Below, one piece after another: positions 62,388 to 64,000 of a stretch of 64,000 nucleotides of DNA (the stretch's first letter is position 1; each line of letters begins with the position of its first letter). A program made the translations under genes and the position numbers. Source of the DNA: Acinetobacter sp. ANC 3832 (lineage in GTDB: Bacteria > Pseudomonadota > Gammaproteobacteria > Pseudomonadales > Moraxellaceae). The stretch covers positions 372,001 through 436,000 of the forward strand of contig NZ_NEGJ01000002.1 of assembly GCF_002135415.1 (NCBI RefSeq). The letters run 5' to 3'. The notes beneath the pieces were generated by a model. That model saw only the letters and a program-made list of their open reading frames with translations, did no database searches and was not told the origin of the DNA.

Positions 62388-64000
62388 TTAAAGTTCTCGT
62401 ACCGCACCTTTTGATGCACTCGTCGTATGCATCGCATACGCTTTAAGTGCTTTAGATACTTTACGTTTACGTTCTTCTTTTGGCTGCCAACCTTTCGCAT
62501 CTTGAGCTTCGCGACGCGCAGCCATGATCGCATCATCCACTTTTAAGTGAATGCTACGGTTTGGAATATCAATTTCAATGATATCACCATCTTCAACTAA
62601 ACCAATCGCACCACCTTCAGCAGCTTCAGGCGACACATGACCAATCGATAAACCTGATGAACCACCAGAGAAGCGACCGTCAGTGAGTAAGGCACATTCT
62701 TTACCTAAACCCTTCGATTTTAAATAACTGGTTGGATACAACATCTCCTGCATACCCGGACCGCCACGTGGACCTTCATAGCGAATCACCACAACATCGC
62801 CCGCAGTAATACCACCACTTAAAATGCTGTCAACTGCCGCATCTTGGCTTTCAAAGACACGTGCTGTACCGTTAAATTTCAAGATTGAATCATCAACGCC
62901 CGCAGTTTTTACAATACAACCATCAATTGCAATATTGCCGTACAGTACAGCTAAACCGCCATCTTGTGAGAAAGCATGTTCAGCATTGCGAATCACACCC
63001 GTTTCACGGTTTCCATCTAAAGTTTGGTAATAACGATTTTGTGAGAATGCTGTTTGCGTTGGAACACCGCCCGGCGCTGAACGGAAAAATTCGTAAACAT
63101 CCGCATCTTCAGTGCGAATAATGTCCCATTTATCCAAAGCATCTTTCATGGTTTTTTCATGAACTGTCGGTACAGAGGTATCTAATAATCCTGCACGATC
63201 TAATTCACCCAGAATAGACATGATACCGCCTGCACGGTGGATATCTTCCATATGTACATCTTGTTTTGCAGGTGCAACTTTACACAACACAGGCACACCG
63301 CGTGACAGACGATCAATATCGGTCATGGTGAAATCAACTTCTGCTTCATGTGCTGCAGCCAATAAATGTAAGACAGTATTGGTTGAACCACCCATTGAAA
63401 TATCAAGAGTCATAGCATTTTCAAAAGCAGCTTTGGTTGCAATTGAACGTGGTAATACGCTGTAATCGTCCTGTTCATAGTGCTGTTTTGCTAATTTAAC
63501 AATCAACTCACCCGCTTTTAAGAATAATTTTTTGCGGTTAGCATGTGTTGCAAGCGTCGAACCATTACCGGGTAAAGACAAACCTAAAGCTTCTGTTAAG
63601 CAGTTCATTGAGTTTGCAGTAAACATACCTGAGCATGAACCACAGGTTGGACAAGCAGAACGTTCGTATTCAGCAACTTCTTCATCGGTAAAACTATCAT
63701 CTGCCGCAACAATCATCGCATCGACCAAATCAATGGCTTTTTCATTGCCACGAATTTTGACCTTACCTGCTTCCATCGGACCGCCAGAGACGAATACCAC
63801 TGGAATGTTAAGGCGCATTGCAGCCATCAACATTCCCGGTGTGATTTTGTCACAGTTGGAAATACAGACCATCGCATCTGCACAGTGTGCATTTACCATG
63901 TATTCCACTGAGTCTGCAATTAAATCACGCGAAGGCAATGAATAGAGCATGCCATCATGCCCCATCGCAATGCCATCATCGACAGCAATGGTGTTGAATT
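62388..64000 (-). CDS. ilvD: Dihydroxy-acid dehydratase (partial, N-terminus off window)
   Basis: Third step of valine, leucine and isoleucine synthesis. At least 537 residues are visible; the protein runs off the window's right edge with no start codon. From the edge it reads [44 protein letters not shown] and [18 protein letters not shown], with cysteines that hold the Fe-S cluster, then [14 protein letters not shown] and the C-terminal [26 protein letters not shown]. It ends with SKGAVREL. The terminator at 62305 closes it. Confidence 0.96.
   Translation of the reverse strand, partial: FNTIAVDDGIAMGHDGMLYSLPSRDLIADSVEYMVNAHCADAMVCISNCDKITPGMLMAAMRLNIPVVFVSGGPMEAGKVKIRGNEKAIDLVDAMIVAADDSFTDEEVAEYERSACPTCGSCSGMFTANSMNCLTEALGLSLPGNGSTLATHANRKKLFLKAGELIVKLAKQHYEQDDYSVLPRSIATKAAFENAMTLDISMGGSTNTVLHLLAAAHEAEVDFTMTDIDRLSRGVPVLCKVAPAKQDVHMEDIHRAGGIMSILGELDRAGLLDTSVPTVHEKTMKDALDKWDIIRTEDADVYEFFRSAPGGVPTQTAFSQNRYYQTLDGNRETGVIRNAEHAFSQDGGLAVLYGNIAIDGCIVKTAGVDDSILKFNGTARVFESQDAAVDSILSGGITAGDVVVIRYEGPRGGPGMQEMLYPTSYLKSKGLGKECALLTDGRFSGGSSGLSIGHVSPEAAEGGAIGLVEDGDIIEIDIPNRSIHLKVDDAIMAARREAQDAKGWQPKEERKRKVSKALKAYAMHTTSASKGAVREL

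Noticed and set aside
63532..63945. 137-residue plus-strand frame opposite ilvD
   Set aside because: Antisense to a conserved enzyme region; composition reflects the opposite coding strand.

Overview
The window looks like a chromosomal segment of an Acinetobacter-type gammaproteobacterium (Moraxellaceae). This is inferred from the AT-rich base composition, the protein families present, and several gene pairings typical of that group: phoB-phoR, periplasmic catalase followed by an ankyrin protein, the ribB-ribH-nusB-thiL-pgpA run, dapA-bamC-purC, and dnaJ near dapB. No database search was possible, so the genus is an inference. I see no rRNA, tRNA, insertion sequence, prophage, CRISPR array or integron. 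Both ends cut through genes: a short-chain dehydrogenase at the left and ilvD at the right.

Layout. 1-3.8 kb: SDR oxidoreductase and divergent TetR regulator sharing a palindromic operator, then the phosphate two-component system phoB-phoR. 3.8-7.0 kb (minus): phosphatidylserine decarboxylase coupled to a rhodanese-type sulfurtransferase, and pncB. 7.0-9.3 kb (minus): exported catalase katB and ankyrin protein ankB. 9.5-14.2 kb: dtd, an SCP2 protein, a small membrane protein, serB and a divergent membrane protein. 14.4-21.2 kb (plus): riboflavin genes, nusB, thiL, pgpA, glmU and glmS, a long housekeeping run. 21.2-25.3 kb: DUF4031, DUF523, a BASS transporter, pncA and an aromatic-acid-type MFS carrier. 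26.0-28.3 kb (plus): dapA-bamC-purC. 28.4-33.9 kb (minus): a large exported GDPD protein, rarA, an exported esterase with a Fur box, and a YcgN-like protein. 34.0-39.4 kb (plus): DUF1328, dienelactone hydrolase, HIT protein, mutY, LytM lipoprotein, an unknown 81-residue protein, tag, and a zinc alcohol dehydrogenase. 39.7-44.6 kb: MocR regulator and divergent lipoprotein, LysR regulator and divergent aldo-keto reductase/MFS pair. 44.7-48.4 kb (minus): START-domain protein, dapB, dnaJ and a small membrane protein. 48.5-53.6 kb: RND efflux pair and divergent TetR regulator. 53.7-64.0 kb: ppc, an NCS2 uracil-type permease, LysR, TauE/SafE, chorismate mutase, a duplicated DsbA-like protein, and ilvD.

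Most of the window is ordinary chromosomal core. The regulatory DNA is unusually legible: near-perfect inverted repeats lie in three divergent regulator intergenic regions, there is a perfect 7-1-7 Fur box, a Pho-box-like repeat precedes phoB, and an OxyR-like site precedes katB. Many paired genes end in strong shared terminators. The least explained items are a 444-residue protein built from two DsbA/HCCA-like repeats and joined to a chorismate mutase, a 797-residue exported protein with an active GDPD barrel plus an apparently dead one, and several long hairpins in leaders or spacers that lack a U-tract. I found no convincing evidence of a wholly new multi-gene system.
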